DNA of 32,765 bases. It comes from Burkholderiaceae bacterium. GTDB taxonomy: Bacteria; Pseudomonadota; Gammaproteobacteria; Burkholderiales; Burkholderiaceae_C. The notes under the pieces are model-generated. The model searched no databases, was not told where the DNA came from, and worked only from the letters and a program-made list of their open reading frames with translations. Each line of letters starts with the position of its first letter. The first letter of the stretch is position 1. Of this stretch, positions 31,157 to 32,765 are shown piece after piece. Made by a program: the position numbers and the translations under genes. Where the stretch lies: contig JABWBN010000020.1 of the NCBI GenBank assembly GCA_013360485.1, positions 1 to 32,765 of the forward strand, written 5' to 3'.

Positions 31157-31519
31157 GTGAACCTCGAAGGCCAGGACACTGTCTTCCGTGAGCTTGAGTT
31201 GACCTTACTTCAAATGCGAATGCTGGCCTTCTTGGTGCTTGTCCTTGCGGGTGCCCTGGCCGGGTGGGCGATGGGGCAGGACGAAGCTTTGGCCACGCGG
31301 CTTGTCCTCGCGGCGGTCGGCGCCCTCGTGGGGGCTGCAGTGGGGGGTGCGCTGCTCAAGATTGGGCGGGGGCAGGTGTCTCGATCGCTCACAGCCAATC
31401 CCATTCCAGGTTCTGGCGTGACTTCCGAGGACCTCGCGGCCAACTACTGGCGCGACAAGGGACACCCACCCTTCATGAAGCCGCCTGAGGGGGACCCGCC
31501 ATCTCGCGGGCCCGATTGA
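31157..31519 (+). CDS. Small glycine-zipper membrane protein, unknown function
   Basis: 120 aa with two hydrophobic Gly/Ala-rich segments (MRMLAFLVLVLAGALAGWAMG; LVLAAVGALVGAAVGGALL). Confidence 0.5.
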   Translation: MNLEGQDTVFRELELTLLQMRMLAFLVLVLAGALAGWAMGQDEALATRLVLAAVGALVGAAVGGALLKIGRGQVSRSLTANPIPGSGVTSEDLAANYWRDKGHPPFMKPPEGDPPSRGPD

Positions 31520-32765
31520 CTACCGCTTGATGATCCCCTTCACCGCGTCTTTGGCATCTTGGAAGGTCTCGGCCGCGTCCCGGGCCACTTGCCTTGCGGT
31601 GCCTTTGAATAGCGACTGCCGTGGGGAAATCGTGCCGTCGTCGGCGCGCCTGGGGCTCCGCTCGTCATCGAACTCGTGCCGTCGAGCAGCAGTCCGGCCA
31701 CGCAGATCGTCCGACGACGTCTGAATCTGCTGGCGAGCGTCGCTTGGTTCGGGCGCAGGTTGTGCCGGTGGAGCGACTGGAAGAGGAGCCTGACGAACCG
31801 CGCCCGTCGCTCTTCGATATGTAGCGTCAATGTCCGGCGTGGTGCGCGGGTCACCGCTGTTGGTCGTGTACAGATGGCGGACGTCGTCGAAGGATGACGG
31901 CATGCCAGTGCCGTCGCTGAAATTTCGGGTTGGAGCCAGCGCCTGTCGGGCAAGTTCAGCGCTCAGCAATTGTTGAGCGGACGCGCTGGTACCACCGTAC
32001 TGTTCAGCGTACCGAGTGAACATCGCCAGGTTGTAGGGATCCTGCGCAATGTCGATTGAAATCGAATCGCCTCTCTCCCTGGCCACGGCAAGCCGCTCAG
32101 AGAACGCGGCGCGATCGGCAAGGGAAGCATCTGCGCGGGCGGAGCGCGCGGTTGTGGTGGCGATCCTCGACGACAGTTCGCGTGCCTCGCGAGCATCGGT
32201 GGCTACAAGGCTCGCGACGGAACTGTCGCGCGACACACGATCGCCGAACTGCTTGAACTCCGAGGCCTGCTCGGACGTGAGCGCACCAAGCACCTTCCGC
32301 TCGTCTGCACTCAGTCCGGACAGGTAGGTCTTGTCTGCACTCGCGTTCAGTTGGGCGCCAACGAACCGCGCATTGAATCCGGCGTGACCTGTAACGCCAA
32401 GCGCAATGCGAGCAACCTGAGACTGTGTCAGCCCAGTGGACTCGGAAACGCTTCGGGAGATCTGATCCAGCCGATCGATGGTTTGCCCCAACTGCTCGAA
32501 GCTGCTGGATGTCGACCCCGTGCTGCTCCGCGATGACTTCAGCTTTGCCAATCCCTTGGTGAATGCCTCGGACAGCACCGCCGAACGTTCGGTGCTGGCA
32601 GCGACCGCTTCGCTTCGGGCTGCGTCGACCTGGCGGCTGGCGTCCTGCACGTCCTGCTCGCTCACCCGCATCGATACGACCCGGGACGCGTAGCCCTGGT
32701 TGCGCAGCAGGCTGACGGCGGTCCGGCCGGTCAGCATGTTCGACGAGAAGGTGTTGCCGCTGATG
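31520..32765 (-). CDS. C-terminal part of a TraG-like conjugal transfer protein, 5' end beyond the window
   Basis: Frame is open to the window end (ISGNTFSSNMLTGRTAVSLLRNQGYASRVVSMRVSEQDVQDASRQ...); resembles the soluble C-terminal domain of F-type TraG. Confidence 0.55.
   Translation of the reverse strand, partial: ISGNTFSSNMLTGRTAVSLLRNQGYASRVVSMRVSEQDVQDASRQVDAARSEAVAASTERSAVLSEAFTKGLAKLKSSRSSTGSTSSSFEQLGQTIDRLDQISRSVSESTGLTQSQVARIALGVTGHAGFNARFVGAQLNASADKTYLSGLSADERKVLGALTSEQASEFKQFGDRVSRDSSVASLVATDAREARELSSRIATTTARSARADASLADRAAFSERLAVARERGDSISIDIAQDPYNLAMFTRYAEQYGGTSASAQQLLSAELARQALAPTRNFSDGTGMPSSFDDVRHLYTTNSGDPRTTPDIDATYRRATGAVRQAPLPVAPPAQPAPEPSDARQQIQTSSDDLRGRTAARRHEFDDERSPRRADDGTISPRQSLFKGTARQVARDAAETFQDAKDAVKGIIKR

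Larger units (their letters stand above)
29625..32765. mobile_element. Left end of a putative tRNA-His-integrated conjugative/mobilisable element (continues beyond the window)
   Basis: tRNA-His 3' end, then integrase, then TraG-like conjugation gene. Confidence 0.65.

Overview
This is a GC-rich window that looks like Burkholderiales/betaproteobacterial chromosome, judged from gene content. About 26 kb of ordinary core genes lies between two mobile-element edges. Left edge (1 to ~3.4 kb): phage-type genes (a large virion/ejection-like protein cut by the window start, a DUF5681-type protein, a small overlapping ORF), then a non-coding repeat-rich stretch ending in a strong terminator. Core: orphan Rieske gene petA diverging from a sigma-54 enhancer-binding protein (EBP) with a Cys-rich PAS domain; ETF-ubiquinone oxidoreductase; SDR; YceH/DUF480; acyl-CoA thioesterase; Cds1-like PLP enzyme; a periplasmic binding protein plus hybrid histidine kinase pair; PAS-LuxR regulator diverging from scoAB; HD-GYP protein; pyrD; rpiA; mnmC; earP-efp; uvrC; a TonB-C-like lipoprotein; pgsA; HU; tRNA-Val(TAC); ppiD; tRNA-His(GTG). 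Right edge (~29.6 kb to end): a P4/DUF4102-type tyrosine integrase just downstream of tRNA-His, a small membrane protein and the C-terminal part of a TraG-like conjugation protein, consistent with the start of an integrative conjugative or mobilisable element. The most interesting unit is a self-consistent, apparently sigma-54-controlled circuit at 3467-5833: a near-consensus -24/-12 element at the expected distance from petA, helically phased GCCA-N3-TGGC dyads about 150 bp upstream, and a divergent EBP with a Cys/His-rich PAS domain. All functional calls are by eye from the sequence; no database search was run.
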